Shown piece after piece: positions 41,522 through 51,819 of a DNA stretch of 64,000 bases. Below the pieces are notes generated by a model. It ran no database searches. It worked only from the letters and a program-made list of their open reading frames with translations, and was not told the origin of the DNA. This DNA is from Paracoccaceae bacterium (GTDB lineage: Bacteria > Pseudomonadota > Alphaproteobacteria > Rhizobiales > Stappiaceae). Within the stretch, counting starts at the first letter, position 1. Every line of letters begins with the position of its first letter. Both the position numbers and the translations under genes were made by a program. The stretch spans positions 1 to 64,000 of the forward strand of contig PARB01000010.1 of NCBI GenBank assembly GCA_002709505.1, written 5' to 3'.

Positions 41522-41653
41522 CGTGTCGCCGCCGATGCCGGGTGTGGCCTTTTGCACGGGGTTTCCCGTCTTGCGTTGCGCACGCGGGCCGTTACAGTGC
41601 GCGGCGGCTTTCCGCCGGATGCGTGATGCGTCCGGCACTCCTGCGACTGGACA

Positions 41654-42883
41654 ATGGATCTCATGGCACACAAAGATATCAAGAAGGTGGTGCTCGCCTA
41701 TTCGGGCGGTCTCGACACCTCGATCATCCTGAAATGGCTTCAGACCGAATACGGCTGCGAGGTGGTGACCTTCACCGCCGATCTCGGCCAGGGCGAGGAG
41801 CTCGAGCCGGCGCGCAAGAAGGCCGAGATGATGGGGATCAAGGAGATCCACATCGACGACCTGCGCGAGGAGTTCATCCGCGATTTCGTCTTCCCGATGT
41901 TCCGCGCCAATGCGGTTTACGAAGGCGTCTATCTGCTCGGCACCTCGATCGCGCGTCCGCTGATCTCCAAGCGGCTGATCGAGATTGCCCATGAGACCGG
42001 CGCCGATGCGATTGCCCATGGCGCCACCGGCAAGGGCAACGACCAGGTCCGCTTCGAGCTCGCCGCCTATGCGCTCGATCCCGACATCAAGGTGATCGCG
42101 CCCTGGCGCGACTGGACCTTCAAGTCGCGCACCGACCTGATCGACTTCGCCGAGAAGCACCAGATTCCGGTGCCGAAGGACAAGCGCGGCGAGGCGCCCT
42201 TCTCCGTCGATGCCAACATGCTGCACTCCTCCTCCGAGGGCAAAGTGCTCGAGGATCCGTGGGAAGAGGCGCCGGAATACGTGCATCAGCGCACCGTCTC
42301 GCCGATGGATGCGCCCGATGTCGCCACCGAGATCACCATCGGCTTCGAGAAGGGCGACGCGGTCTCGCTGAACGGCAAGGCGATGTCGCCTGCGACGCTC
42401 TTCGCCAAGCTCAACGACTATGGCCGCGACAACGGCATCGGCCGGATCGATCTCGTCGAGAACCGCTTCGTCGGCATGAAGTCGCGCGGCGTCTACGAGA
42501 CCCCGGGCGGCACCATCCTGCTTGCCGCCCACCGCGCGATGGAATCGATCACGCTCGACCGGGGTGCCGCGCATCTCAAGGACGAGCTGATGCCGCGCTA
42601 TGCGGAGCTGATCTACAACGGCTTCTGGTTCTCGCCCGAGCGCGACATGCTGCAGGCGGCCATCGACAAGAGCCAGGAAAAGGTCGCCGGCGAGGTCCGT
42701 CTCAAGCTCTACAAGGGCAATGTGATCGTGGTCGGCCGCCAGTCGCCCTATTCGCTCTACTCCGAGGAACTCGTCACCTTCGAGGACGACCACGGCGCCT
42801 ACGACCAGAAGGACGCCGCCGGCTTCATCCGGCTGAACGCCCTGCGTCTGCGCACGCTCGCCAAGCGCGACCGGTCGAAGTAA
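41654..42883 (+). CDS. argG: Argininosuccinate synthase
   Basis: [21 protein letters not shown]...[11 protein letters not shown]; start may be 41663. Confidence 0.98.
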   Translation: MDLMAHKDIKKVVLAYSGGLDTSIILKWLQTEYGCEVVTFTADLGQGEELEPARKKAEMMGIKEIHIDDLREEFIRDFVFPMFRANAVYEGVYLLGTSIARPLISKRLIEIAHETGADAIAHGATGKGNDQVRFELAAYALDPDIKVIAPWRDWTFKSRTDLIDFAEKHQIPVPKDKRGEAPFSVDANMLHSSSEGKVLEDPWEEAPEYVHQRTVSPMDAPDVATEITIGFEKGDAVSLNGKAMSPATLFAKLNDYGRDNGIGRIDLVENRFVGMKSRGVYETPGGTILLAAHRAMESITLDRGAAHLKDELMPRYAELIYNGFWFSPERDMLQAAIDKSQEKVAGEVRLKLYKGNVIVVGRQSPYSLYSEELVTFEDDHGAYDQKDAAGFIRLNALRLRTLAKRDRSK

Positions 42884-43584
42884 TGACGACCCCGGCGCGG
42901 GAGGGGGAGCGGATGGCCGATATCGGCGCCGCCCTCGCCCGCGCCGGGTTCCGGCTCCTCGGCGGCTTTGCGCCCGAGACTGGCGACGCCGTACCTGACA
43001 TCGCTCCGGGCGGTCCGGCCGCCGGCCTGATGCTGGTCGGCAGTCTGTCGAGCGAGCTTTTTCCTCATTTTTCTCAATGCGCAGAAGCGCGCGACGGTGC
43101 GCCCGATCCGCTCGACCGCCATACGCGCCGGGTGTTGACGCCCATTGCCGAGGCCGCCGGCATGACGCCGGTCTTCGTCTTCGACGGACCGCCCTATCAT
43201 CCCTTCCAGCGCTGGGCCTTGCGGGTCGGCGGGGTTTCGCCCTCGCCGATGGGCCTGCTTGCCCATGAGCGCTTCGGGCCGTGGCTGGCTCTTAGGGCCG
43301 CCTTCCTGTCGCCTGAGCGGCTGGAGGCGGTTGCGCCCTTCCCAGGTGAGGGGCCCTGTCCGCCCTGTGCCGACAGGCCGTGCATGTCGGCCTGTCCTGT
43401 CGGGGCGCTCGGGCCCGGTGGCTATGACGTGCCGCTTTGTCTCGCCTATCTTTCGGAAAATCCCGAAGCCTCGTGTCACACCGGCTGCCTGGCGCGCCAC
43501 GCCTGCCCCGTGGGGCGCGCCCATGCGCAAGGGGCGATGGAAGGGGCGTTTCATATGCGGGCCTTCTTCAAGGGCGCCTTTTGA
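42883..43584 (+). CDS. Ferredoxin-like Fe-S protein of unknown role
   Basis: C-terminal Cys-rich PCPPCADRPCMSACPVGALGPGGYDVPLC...CHTGCLARHACPVG; TAATG junction with argG. Confidence 0.75.
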   Translation: MTTPAREGERMADIGAALARAGFRLLGGFAPETGDAVPDIAPGGPAAGLMLVGSLSSELFPHFSQCAEARDGAPDPLDRHTRRVLTPIAEAAGMTPVFVFDGPPYHPFQRWALRVGGVSPSPMGLLAHERFGPWLALRAAFLSPERLEAVAPFPGEGPCPPCADRPCMSACPVGALGPGGYDVPLCLAYLSENPEASCHTGCLARHACPVGRAHAQGAMEGAFHMRAFFKGAF

Positions 43585-43666
43585 GGCGCTCCTGTCGCAA
43601 ATCTTCAAGACCGGCGCTGCCCGGGCCGGGTACAGGAACCCACCATCGACCATCGGGAGACTGACC

Positions 43667-44065
43667 ATGAAATTCCGCTACACGATCCTCTATGTCGAGG
43701 ATGTCGCCCGCACGCTGACGTTCTACGAGCGCGCCTTCGGGCTGAAGACCGGCTTCCTGCACGAGAGCGGGGACTATGGCGAGCTTGTCACCGGCGACAC
43801 AAAGCTTGCTTTCTCGTCCCGCAGGCTGATGACGCAGCTCGGCAAGGCGCCGGCGCGCGCCGAGCCGAAGAGCCCGGTCTTCGAGATTGCGCTGGAGACG
43901 GACGACGTCGCGGGCGCGCTTGAACGGGCGCGCACGGCCGGGGCGTCGGTCCTGCAGGAAGTGCGCGACGAGGACTGGGGCCAGACGACGGCCTATGTGT
44001 CGGATCCCGACGGCTATCTGGTGGAGATCTGCACCCCGGTTGCCGGCACCGCCAGTCCCGACTGA
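43667..44065 (+). CDS. VOC/glyoxalase-bleomycin resistance superfamily protein
   Basis: MKFRYTILYVEDVARTLTFYERAFGLKTGFLHESGDYGELVTG...YVSDPDGYLVEI. Confidence 0.9.
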   Translation: MKFRYTILYVEDVARTLTFYERAFGLKTGFLHESGDYGELVTGDTKLAFSSRRLMTQLGKAPARAEPKSPVFEIALETDDVAGALERARTAGASVLQEVRDEDWGQTTAYVSDPDGYLVEICTPVAGTASPD

Positions 44066-44691
44066 GCGAGCAGGGCGAGGCGCGGTGCATCGCGCCTGAG
44101 CCGTGCCGGCGTCGTTCCGAACCACTGGCGGAACGCGCGGGTCATATGCGCCTGGTCGCTATAGCCGGCATCAGCGGCGATTTCGGCCAGGGGCGCCGCT
44201 TCGCGAAGCCGCAGGGCGGCCCGCCGTGCCCGCGCAAGGCCGAGCCAGAAGCCGGGTGCGGGCAGTGCATTGTCGCGAAACTGCCTTTGCAGGGTGCGCG
44301 GCGTCACCGCCAGACGGCGTGCCAGTTCTGCTGTCGTTGCGTCCGGTCGCGCCTCGATGGCGGCGAAAACCTCCACGGTGGCGGGCGCGCGGGCGCAATG
44401 TTCCTCGATCAGGCGGTGCGGGCACGAGGGATCTTCCGCCGCTTCCGCGACGCATGCGAGCAGCCGTGCCGCGTCGATCCGCGTGCCGGGCGCGAGGCGG
44501 TAGCCGGTCAGCCGTGTGCCGGGGGCAAAGCCGGTGGACAGCACGGGGCTGCTGTGCAACTCGCTGACGAAACCGAAAGGCTTTGCGCCCGAAGCCTCGA
44601 CCATGATCAGGTCGCGGCAGCCGTCGGGGAGCACGAGGTCGCGGCAGGGCCGCGCGACGGTGTGGTGCCAGACATCGAGGAGGGGCGACAT
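44014..44691 (-). CDS. AraC-family transcriptional regulator
   Basis: LARRLAVTPRTLQRQFRD...AAPLAEIAADAGYSDQAHMTRAFRQWFGTTPARLRR. Confidence 0.92.
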   Translation of the reverse strand: MSPLLDVWHHTVARPCRDLVLPDGCRDLIMVEASGAKPFGFVSELHSSPVLSTGFAPGTRLTGYRLAPGTRIDAARLLACVAEAAEDPSCPHRLIEEHCARAPATVEVFAAIEARPDATTAELARRLAVTPRTLQRQFRDNALPAPGFWLGLARARRAALRLREAAPLAEIAADAGYSDQAHMTRAFRQWFGTTPARLRRDAPRLALLAQSGLAVPATGVQISTR

Positions 44692-44709
44692 TCCGGCTCC
44701 CGGTGCGGC

Positions 44710-45711
44710 TCAGCGGTCGCGGTTGGCGACGAAGCGGGCAAGCGCCGACAGTTCCTCGGCACCTGTACCGAAGGGCGCCAGCAGGCTCTCCGCCTCGGCG
44801 ATCTGGCGGTCGAGTTCGGCGCGGGTCCAATCGACGCCCTTCAGCGCGACCAGCGTCGCCTTGCCCGCCTCCGCGTCCTTGCCGGCCGCCTTGCCAAGCG
44901 CCGCACTGTCGCCCTCCACATCCAGCAGGTCGTCGGCGAGCTGGAACGCCAGTCCGACGATCTCGCCGAAGCGGGTAAGGGCCGCGATCCCGTCCGGGTC
45001 GGCACCGGCCAGCCGCGCGCCGGTGCGCGCCGCATAGCGAATCAGCGCGCCGGTCTTCATCGCCTGCAACTGGCGAATCTCGCTTTCGGACGTGGGGCGG
45101 TGTTCCGCGGCGAGATCCAGCATCTGCCCGCCGGCCATGCCGCCGAGACCGGAGGCCCGGGCGAGTTCCCGGCTGGCGGTCAGGCGGACCTCGGCGGAGG
45201 CATGCACCGCAGGATCGGCGACAAGATCGAAGGCGAGCGTCAGCAGCGCATCGCCGGCAAGAATGGCGGTGGCCTCGTCGAAGGCCTTGTGCACCGTCGG
45301 CCGGCCCCGGCGCATGTCGTCGTCGTCCATCGCCGGCAGGTCGTCGTGGACGAGCGAATAGCAGTGGATGCATTCGAGCGCGGCGCCGGCCAGCACAAGT
45401 CCGTCGTCGTCACGGCCGAACAGGCGGCCGGCGGCGATCAGCAGGCCGGGACGCAGCCGCTTTCCGCCACCGAGGCAGGCATGGCGCATGGCGGCCGTCA
45501 GCCGCTCGGGACGGGCGGTCTCGCCGTCAAGGGGGGCGGCGTCCAGCGCCTGCTCAAGGGCGGCTTCGACGCGCTTGGCGCTGTCGGCCAGACGGCCTGC
45601 GGGATCGACGGTCAAGAGAGCCTCCGCGTGTCGGGGCGCGGACGGCGCATCGGTGCGCCGCCCGCGTTCGTGTCGTCGATCCTCAGTGTCGCGAAACCGC
45701 GAAAAGGTCAA
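44710..45711 (-). CDS. ispA: Polyprenyl synthetase (farnesyl/geranyl diphosphate synthase-like)
   Basis: GGKRLRPGLL...YSLVHDDLPAMDDDDMRRGRPTVHKAFDEATAILAGDALL...LAFQLADDLLDVEGD; 5' start uncertain (TTG in ORF track). Confidence 0.92.
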   Translation of the reverse strand: MTFSRFRDTEDRRHERGRRTDAPSAPRHAEALLTVDPAGRLADSAKRVEAALEQALDAAPLDGETARPERLTAAMRHACLGGGKRLRPGLLIAAGRLFGRDDDGLVLAGAALECIHCYSLVHDDLPAMDDDDMRRGRPTVHKAFDEATAILAGDALLTLAFDLVADPAVHASAEVRLTASRELARASGLGGMAGGQMLDLAAEHRPTSESEIRQLQAMKTGALIRYAARTGARLAGADPDGIAALTRFGEIVGLAFQLADDLLDVEGDSAALGKAAGKDAEAGKATLVALKGVDWTRAELDRQIAEAESLLAPFGTGAEELSALARFVANRDR

Positions 45712-45735
45712 CCGGGGCGGCGTCCCGGTGAGGCA

Positions 45736-46263
45736 TCACGCCGCGAGGTCGGCCTCGAGCGCCACCGCGGCCGACTGGATGATCGCCGCATAGCGGATCG
45801 CGGTCTGGATCTGCTCGCTGGACATCCCGGCCTTGCGCAGCACGTCCTCATGGGCGTCGATGCACATGCCGCAGCCGTTGATCGCGGAGACGGCGAGCGA
45901 CCACAGCTCGAAGTCGGCCTTGTCGACGCCGGGCTTGCCGATCACATTCATGCGAAGTTTCGCCGGCATCGTCTTGTACTGGGCGTTTGAGGCGAGATGC
46001 ACGAAGCGATAGTAGATATTGTTCTGCGCCATGATCGTCGCGGCCGCCTTTGCCGCGGCAACGGCTTCCGGCGCGAGATGCTTTGCTGCCTCGTCGAGCA
46101 GTTCCTTGCGCACCGTCGGATTGCGGCTGGCAATGCCGCAGGCGACCATCAGGCCGTATTTCTGCTGGTCGGTGAAGGTCTCGTCGCTGGCCAGCGACGA
46201 CAGGTTCAGGCGCGTGTCCTTGGCGAAGTCCGGCACGGCAGCCTTGAGGGCATCAATCGACAT
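45736..46263 (-). CDS. ahpD: Alkyl hydroperoxidase AhpD
   Basis: [24 protein letters not shown]...[22 protein letters not shown]. Confidence 0.93.
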   Translation of the reverse strand: MSIDALKAAVPDFAKDTRLNLSSLASDETFTDQQKYGLMVACGIASRNPTVRKELLDEAAKHLAPEAVAAAKAAATIMAQNNIYYRFVHLASNAQYKTMPAKLRMNVIGKPGVDKADFELWSLAVSAINGCGMCIDAHEDVLRKAGMSSEQIQTAIRYAAIIQSAAVALEADLAA

Positions 46264-46333
46264 CAGGTTCGCTCCCTGGCGTAGGAAAGGCCGGAGCGGC
46301 ACCAGGGCCGCTCCGACGGGTGTTCGACGGTGC

Positions 46334-46885
46334 TCAGGCGGCCAGCGTGTCGCCGCCGACTTCGCGGTTGCACGGGCACAGTTCGTCCGTCTGCAGGGCA
46401 TCGAGAACGCGCAGCGTATCCTTCGGGTTACGGCCGACGTTGAGGTTGGTCGCATAGATGTGCTGGATGGTATTCTCGTTGTCGACGATGAAGGTGTAGC
46501 GATAGGCGACGCCGTCCGGCGAGCGCACGCCGAGGCCGTCGATGAGCGAGCCGTTGGTGTCGGCAAAGGACCAGATCGGCAGCTTGTCGAGATCCGGGTG
46601 GTCGCGACGCCATGCGAGCTTGCAGAACTCGTTGTCGCTGGAGCCGCCGAGCACGACGCAGTCGCGGTCCTCGAAATCGCCTGCAAGGCGGGCGAATTCC
46701 GCGATCTCGGTCGGGCAGACGAAGGTGAAGTCCTTGGGATAGAAGAAGATGACCTTCCACTTGCCTTCGAAGCTGTTCTCGGTCAGCGTTTCGAATGCGC
46801 TTTCGCCGTTTTCCTCGTGATGGTTGAAGCCGGGCTTCACGCCGACGATCTCGAACTCGGGAAGGGTGTCGCCAATGCCGATCAT
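46334..46885 (-). CDS. ahpC: Peroxiredoxin AhpC-type
   Basis: [19 protein letters not shown]...[19 protein letters not shown]. Confidence 0.93.
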   Translation of the reverse strand: MIGIGDTLPEFEIVGVKPGFNHHEENGESAFETLTENSFEGKWKVIFFYPKDFTFVCPTEIAEFARLAGDFEDRDCVVLGGSSDNEFCKLAWRRDHPDLDKLPIWSFADTNGSLIDGLGVRSPDGVAYRYTFIVDNENTIQHIYATNLNVGRNPKDTLRVLDALQTDELCPCNREVGGDTLAA

Positions 46886-47137
46886 CTGAAGTCTCCTGAG
46901 TGGGAGTGCCGCGCGCAGGAAAGGCGACGCGCGACCAGGTTGGAAGGAGGGAACCCGCCGCCGTATTGTGCGGTGCGGTGAGACCGGTTATGCAAACAAC
47001 CGCCGTTCGGTCAAACCGATAAAAACGATCTCCCCCATCGGAAATTTCGTTTTTGTTTCATGACCTAGCGTCATCTTGATCACGGCTTTTCCGTCCGGCC
47101 AGGGAGTGCGCCGGCGGGCGCCCAACCGGATGGACCG

Positions 47138-48067
47138 ATGCTTCCGACGCTTCGTCAGATGCAGTATTTCGTCGCCCTCGCGGAGCAGCGCAGCTTCGTC
47201 CGGGCGGCGGCGGCCTGCCATGTCACGCAATCGACCCTGTCGGCGGGCATCCGGCAGTTCGAAGCCTGTCTCGGCGCGGATCTGATCGATCGTTCCGGCC
47301 GCAGGCTGGCGCTGACGGAGGCGGGGCAGAGCGTGCTCGACCATGCGATCTCGATCCTGCGCGATGCCGAGGATCTCGTCGGCCATGCGCGGGTCGCGCA
47401 TCAGCCGTTGTCCGGCCGCCTGCGGCTCGGGGTCATTCCCTCCATCGCGCCGTTTCTGTTGCCGCGCGCCCTGCCGGGCCTGCGCAAGGCGCATCCGGAG
47501 CTGCGCCTGCACCTGCGCGAGGACCTCACGGCGTCGCTGATGGCCTCCCTGCGCGAAGGACGCCTTGATGCGGCGCTGATCGCCTTTCCCCAGAACGTGG
47601 GCGACTGCGACAGCGAGGTGATCGGCGATGACCGGCTGCTGCTGGCCCTGCCGGGCGACCATGCCCTTGCCGCGGGCACCAAGCCGGTCGAGCTGCTGCG
47701 CCTGCGCAATGAGCCCTTGCTGCTGCTTGAGGACGGCCATTGCCTGCGCGAGCATGTGCTGCAGGCCTTTGCCGGCGCGGCGCCGCCGGAAGCCGACGAT
47801 ATTCGCGCCTCGTCGATGACGACCCTGGTGCAGATGGTCGACAATGGCCTCGGGATCACGCTCGTGCCCCAGATCGCGGCCGACGCCGGCATCGCCCGCG
47901 GCACGCGCCTCGCCATCCTGCCGCTTGCCGGCACCGACGCGACGCGTCAGCTCGGCGTGGTCTGGCGCCGGCGGTCCGTGCATGCCGCCGATGCCAGGGC
48001 GCTTGCGACTTTCCTGCGCCGCTATCTGCTCGCCTGTCGCGACAATGCGGCAGAGGCTGCGGCATGA
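47138..48067 (+). CDS. LysR-family regulator, OxyR-like
   Basis: LysR HTH; LLLLEDGHCLREHVLQAF resembles the OxyR sensor loop; divergent from ahpC-ahpD. Confidence 0.88.
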   Translation: MLPTLRQMQYFVALAEQRSFVRAAAACHVTQSTLSAGIRQFEACLGADLIDRSGRRLALTEAGQSVLDHAISILRDAEDLVGHARVAHQPLSGRLRLGVIPSIAPFLLPRALPGLRKAHPELRLHLREDLTASLMASLREGRLDAALIAFPQNVGDCDSEVIGDDRLLLALPGDHALAAGTKPVELLRLRNEPLLLLEDGHCLREHVLQAFAGAAPPEADDIRASSMTTLVQMVDNGLGITLVPQIAADAGIARGTRLAILPLAGTDATRQLGVVWRRRSVHAADARALATFLRRYLLACRDNAAEAAA

Positions 48068-48795
48068 CGCGGGATCGCGGGTCCGGGGGTGGCGACGCGG
48101 CGCGCGGCAGGCGGCGCTCGCTCTGGCGCCGGATCCGGCGCTGGCTGCTCTGGGGAGTTGCTGTCGTGCTCCTGCTGCCGCCGGTGCTGATCGTCATCTA
48201 TGCGGTGGTGCCGCCGGTCAGCACCTTGATGCTCGATCGCTACGTGCGGTTCCTGTGGGTCGAGCGCACCTATGTGCCGCTGGAGGCGATCTCGCCGCAT
48301 CTGATCCGCTCCGTCGTCGCTTCGGAGGATGCGAAGTTCTGCGAACACGACGGCATCGACTGGGAGGCGCTCGGCAGCCAGATCGAGGCGCTCGGCGAGG
48401 GCGAGGACGTGCGCGGCGCCTCGACGATCACGATGCAGGTCGCCAAGAACCTGTTCCTGTGGACCGACCGCAGCTATGTGCGCAAGGCGCTTGAGCTGCC
48501 GCTCGCGCTGCTCATCGACGCGATGCTGAGCAAGAAGCGGATACTCGAGATCTATCTCAATGTCGCGGAATGGGGCGAGGGGATCTTCGGCGCGGAGGCC
48601 GCCGCCCAGGCCTGGTTCGGCAAGACGGCGCTTGCGCTCGGGCGCCGGGAAGCGTCCCGGCTTGCGACGGCCTTGCCGGCGCCGCTTGCCCGCAATCCGG
48701 CGAGCCCGGGCCCCGGACACGCGCGCCTGGCGCGGGTGAACCGGGCGCGGGCCGCCGATATCGGCCCGCATCTCGGCTGCCTGCCCGGATTTTGA
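48064..48795 (+). CDS. mtgA: Monofunctional biosynthetic peptidoglycan transglycosylase
   Basis: [21 protein letters not shown]...[17 protein letters not shown]...[24 protein letters not shown]. Confidence 0.96.
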   Translation: MTRDRGSGGGDAARGRRRSLWRRIRRWLLWGVAVVLLLPPVLIVIYAVVPPVSTLMLDRYVRFLWVERTYVPLEAISPHLIRSVVASEDAKFCEHDGIDWEALGSQIEALGEGEDVRGASTITMQVAKNLFLWTDRSYVRKALELPLALLIDAMLSKKRILEIYLNVAEWGEGIFGAEAAAQAWFGKTALALGRREASRLATALPAPLARNPASPGPGHARLARVNRARAADIGPHLGCLPGF

Positions 48796-48839
48796 GCGCC
48801 GCGAGGATGCGAATTCGTCAAAAAATTCCCGTTTCGGGC

Positions 48840-48868
48840 TGGCAAAGCGGCCAAAGGTTCTGTATAAG
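48840..48868 (+). promoter_or_regulatory. Sigma70-like promoter upstream of rpmF
   Basis: TGGCAA-N17-TATAAG. Confidence 0.4.
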
Positions 48869-48955
48869 CCCGCCATTCCTGCACACCGTGTGGACCCACG
48901 CCCCGGGCTGACCCGGTCCGGGTTCGCTGGATATTGCACGACGGAGAGAACAAGA

Positions 48956-49141
48956 ATGGCCGTTCCGAAGAGAAAAACATCGCGCATGAAGCGCGGCGCA
49001 CGGCGCTCCGCGGACGCCCTGGCGCAGCCGACCTATGTCGAGGACAAGGATTCGGGCGAATTGCGCCGCCCGCATCACGTCGATCTCAAGACCGGCATGT
49101 ACCGGGGACGTCAGATCCTGGCGCCGAAGAACGACGCCTGA
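48956..49141 (+). CDS. rpmF: 50S ribosomal protein L32
   Basis: [22 protein letters not shown]...[19 protein letters not shown]. Confidence 0.98.
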   Translation: MAVPKRKTSRMKRGARRSADALAQPTYVEDKDSGELRRPHHVDLKTGMYRGRQILAPKNDA

Positions 49142-49170
49142 TCGAAGCGGACCGCTTTGACGCGTTAAAG

Positions 49171-49197
49171 AGCCGGCGTTTTCGCGCCGGCTTTTTT
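49171..49197 (+). terminator. Rho-independent terminator of rpmF
   Basis: AGCCGGCG-TTTTCG-CGCCGGCT followed by TTTTT. Confidence 0.9.
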
Positions 49198-49221
49198 GCG
49201 TTGTCTGATCGGCAAGACCCA

Positions 49222-49257
49222 AAAGAGGGCTTCCGGATCGCTCCGGAAGCCCTCTTT
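49222..49257. terminator. Second, likely bidirectional terminator hairpin between convergent rpmF and phbB
   Basis: AAAGAGGGCTTCCGGA-TCGC-TCCGGAAGCCCTCTTT, perfect 16-bp inverted repeat. Confidence 0.85.
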
Positions 49258-49285
49258 GCGTTTCAAGCCGTATTGCCGATGGCCC

Positions 49286-50014
49286 TCAGCCGTTGGCGAA
49301 ATACTGGCCGCCGTTCATCGAGATGACGGCTCCGGTCATGAAGGCTGCCTGGGTCGAGGCGAGATAGACGACGGCACCGGCGATTTCCTCCGCCTTGCCG
49401 AGGCGGCCGACCGGGATGTTGCCGATGATGCCTTCCAGCACCTTCTCAGGCACGGCTGCGACCATGTCGGTGTCGATGTAGCCCGGGCAGATCGCATTGA
49501 CCGTGATGCCCTTGCGAGCGGTTTCCGCGGCCAGCGCCTTGGTGAAGCCGATCACGCCGGCCTTGGCGGCGGAATAGTTCGTCTGCCCGAGCTGGCCCTT
49601 CTGGCCGTTGATCGAGGAGATGTTGATGATGCGGCCATGGCCGCGCTCGCGCATGCCGTCGATGACAGGACGGGTCATGGTGAACATGGAATCCAGGTTG
49701 GTGCGGATCACCGAGGACCACTGGTCGTAGTCCATCTTGTGGAACCAGCCATCGCGGGTGATGCCGGCGTTGTTGACGAGCACCTCGACCGCGCCGAGGT
49801 CCGAGACCACCTGGGCGACACCGTCATGGCAGGCCTGCGGATCGGCGACGTCCCACTTGTAGACGTGAATGCCGGTCTCGGCCTTGAAGGCTTCCGCCTT
49901 CTCGGTGTTGCCGGCATAGGTCGCGGCCACGGTGTAGCCGGCGTCCTTCAGTCCCTTCGAGATCGCGGCGCCAATGCCTCGCGTTCCCCCAGTCACGATT
50001 GCCACATTGCTCAT
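49286..50014 (-). CDS. phbB: Acetoacetyl-CoA reductase
   Basis: SDR: MSNVAIVTGGTRGIGAAISKGL...NNAGITRDGWFHKMDYDQW...NYSAAKAGVIGFTKALA. Confidence 0.94.
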   Translation of the reverse strand: MSNVAIVTGGTRGIGAAISKGLKDAGYTVAATYAGNTEKAEAFKAETGIHVYKWDVADPQACHDGVAQVVSDLGAVEVLVNNAGITRDGWFHKMDYDQWSSVIRTNLDSMFTMTRPVIDGMRERGHGRIINISSINGQKGQLGQTNYSAAKAGVIGFTKALAAETARKGITVNAICPGYIDTDMVAAVPEKVLEGIIGNIPVGRLGKAEEIAGAVVYLASTQAAFMTGAVISMNGGQYFANG

Positions 50015-50257
50015 GAACATCCTCCCCTTTGGCGGTTCGAAATACCCGGAAACGATTTTTTTCCCGTCGCCGGTTTGATGGCGATGCCTTGCTGTGCCCG
50101 CCTTGATCCGTGTCAACCGACGCTTTTGGCGTTCATTCCGTTCGCCGCGGCGCGCGATTGTAATTTGTAACTGAAATCAGTGTTTTGAGGCACGACGCGC
50201 AGAGCGGTCCGCGCGCCGTGCGTGCATCGAAAGTCTAGGTGAAAAGCGACCGTTGCC

Positions 50258-51439
50258 TCAACGCTCGACGCAGAGCGCAACGCCCATGCCGCCGCCGATG
50301 CACAGGGTCGCAAGACCCTTCTTGGCGTCGCGCTTGCCCATTTCGTGAAGCAGCGTGACCAGAACGCGGGCGCCCGACGCGCCGATCGGATGGCCGATGG
50401 CGATGGCGCCGCCGTTGACGTTCACGATGTCGGGGCTCCAGCCCATGTCCTTGTTGACGGCGCAGGCCTGGGCGGCGAAGGCCTCGTTGGCTTCCACCAG
50501 ATCGAGATCCTCTGGCTTCCAGCCGGCCTTTTCGAGCGCCTTGCGCGAGGCGGGAATCGGGCCCGAGCCCATGACGGCCGGATCGACGCCGGCGGTGGCC
50601 CAGGAGGCGATGCGCGCCAGCGGCGTCAGGCCGCGACGCGAGGCCTCGGCCGCGCTCATGATGACGAGGGCGGCGGCGCCGTCGTTGATGCCCGATGCGT
50701 TGCCGGCGGTGACGCTGCCGTCCTTGGTGAAGGCGGGACGCAGCTTGGCCATGCCCTCGAGGCTTGCGCCATGGCGGATGTATTCGTCCTGGTCGACGAC
50801 GCGCTCGCCCTTGCGCTCCTTCACGGTGACCGGCGTGATCTCGTCGACGAAGCGGCCGGCTTTCTGCGCGGCCTCGGCCTTGTTCTGCGAGGCGACGGCG
50901 AATTCATCCTGCTGGTCGCGGGAGATCTGCCACTTCTCGGCGACGTTCTCGGCGGTCTGGCCCATGTGGTAGCCGTTGAAGGCATCCCACAGGCCGTCCT
51001 TGATCATCGTGTCGATCATCTTGAAGTCGCCCATCTTGTAGCCGGCGCGCATATGCGCGCAATGCGGCGAGAGCGACATGTTTTCCTGGCCGCCCGCGAC
51101 GATGATCGAGGCGTCGCCGGCGAGGATCTGCTGCATGCCGATGGCGACGGTGCGCAGGCCCGAGCCGCAGACCTGGTTGAGAACCCAGGCAGTGGCGCTT
51201 TCGGGGATGCCGGCATGGATGGCCGCCTGGCGCGCCGGATTCTGCCCGCTGCCGGCGGTCAGGACCTGGCCGAAGACCACCTCGTCCACATCCGCCGCGG
51301 CCACGGAGGCGCGCTCGAGGGCGGACTTGATCGCGGTGGCGCCAAGCTCATGGGCGGGGGTGTTGGCAAAGGCTCCGTTGAAGGAGCCGACGGGGGTGCG
51401 CGTTGCGCTGACAATGACGACGTCGGTGGGTGCGCTCAT
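50258..51439 (-). CDS. phbA: Acetyl-CoA C-acetyltransferase (beta-ketothiolase)
   Basis: [17 protein letters not shown]...[18 protein letters not shown]...[12 protein letters not shown]. Confidence 0.96.
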   Translation of the reverse strand: MSAPTDVVIVSATRTPVGSFNGAFANTPAHELGATAIKSALERASVAAADVDEVVFGQVLTAGSGQNPARQAAIHAGIPESATAWVLNQVCGSGLRTVAIGMQQILAGDASIIVAGGQENMSLSPHCAHMRAGYKMGDFKMIDTMIKDGLWDAFNGYHMGQTAENVAEKWQISRDQQDEFAVASQNKAEAAQKAGRFVDEITPVTVKERKGERVVDQDEYIRHGASLEGMAKLRPAFTKDGSVTAGNASGINDGAAALVIMSAAEASRRGLTPLARIASWATAGVDPAVMGSGPIPASRKALEKAGWKPEDLDLVEANEAFAAQACAVNKDMGWSPDIVNVNGGAIAIGHPIGASGARVLVTLLHEMGKRDAKKGLATLCIGGGMGVALCVER

Positions 51440-51819
51440 ATGTGTTCTCCGAAACTCCGGACCTCCCGGGGTGCGCGCTGGCCCCTCTTTGGTTTTGCAC
51501 GCGCGTTCGCCAAACTAGAGACGGTCGACTTGCCATAGTCAACCGGCACTCCGCGTATGCGGAGCCGTTTTGGCGCCGAACCGGCTTGTGCTTTCGTCGG
51601 GTGGGCGGCGCAATCCGGCGTTTTGCGGTCCGGTCGACAAAACGGTGGTGCCGGTGGGGGAGATTGGCTTATCGTGATGGAAACGAACGAGTGGCGCATG
51701 CAGCCGGTCCGGCTGCGTGGAGCCGGGAGGAATGCCGCGTTGTCCTTTTCCGATCCGGTCTTGCGAGACCGGTTCGTCCGCAAAGAGGCGACGCCCGAAG
51801 CCGGGATCCGATACACGAC

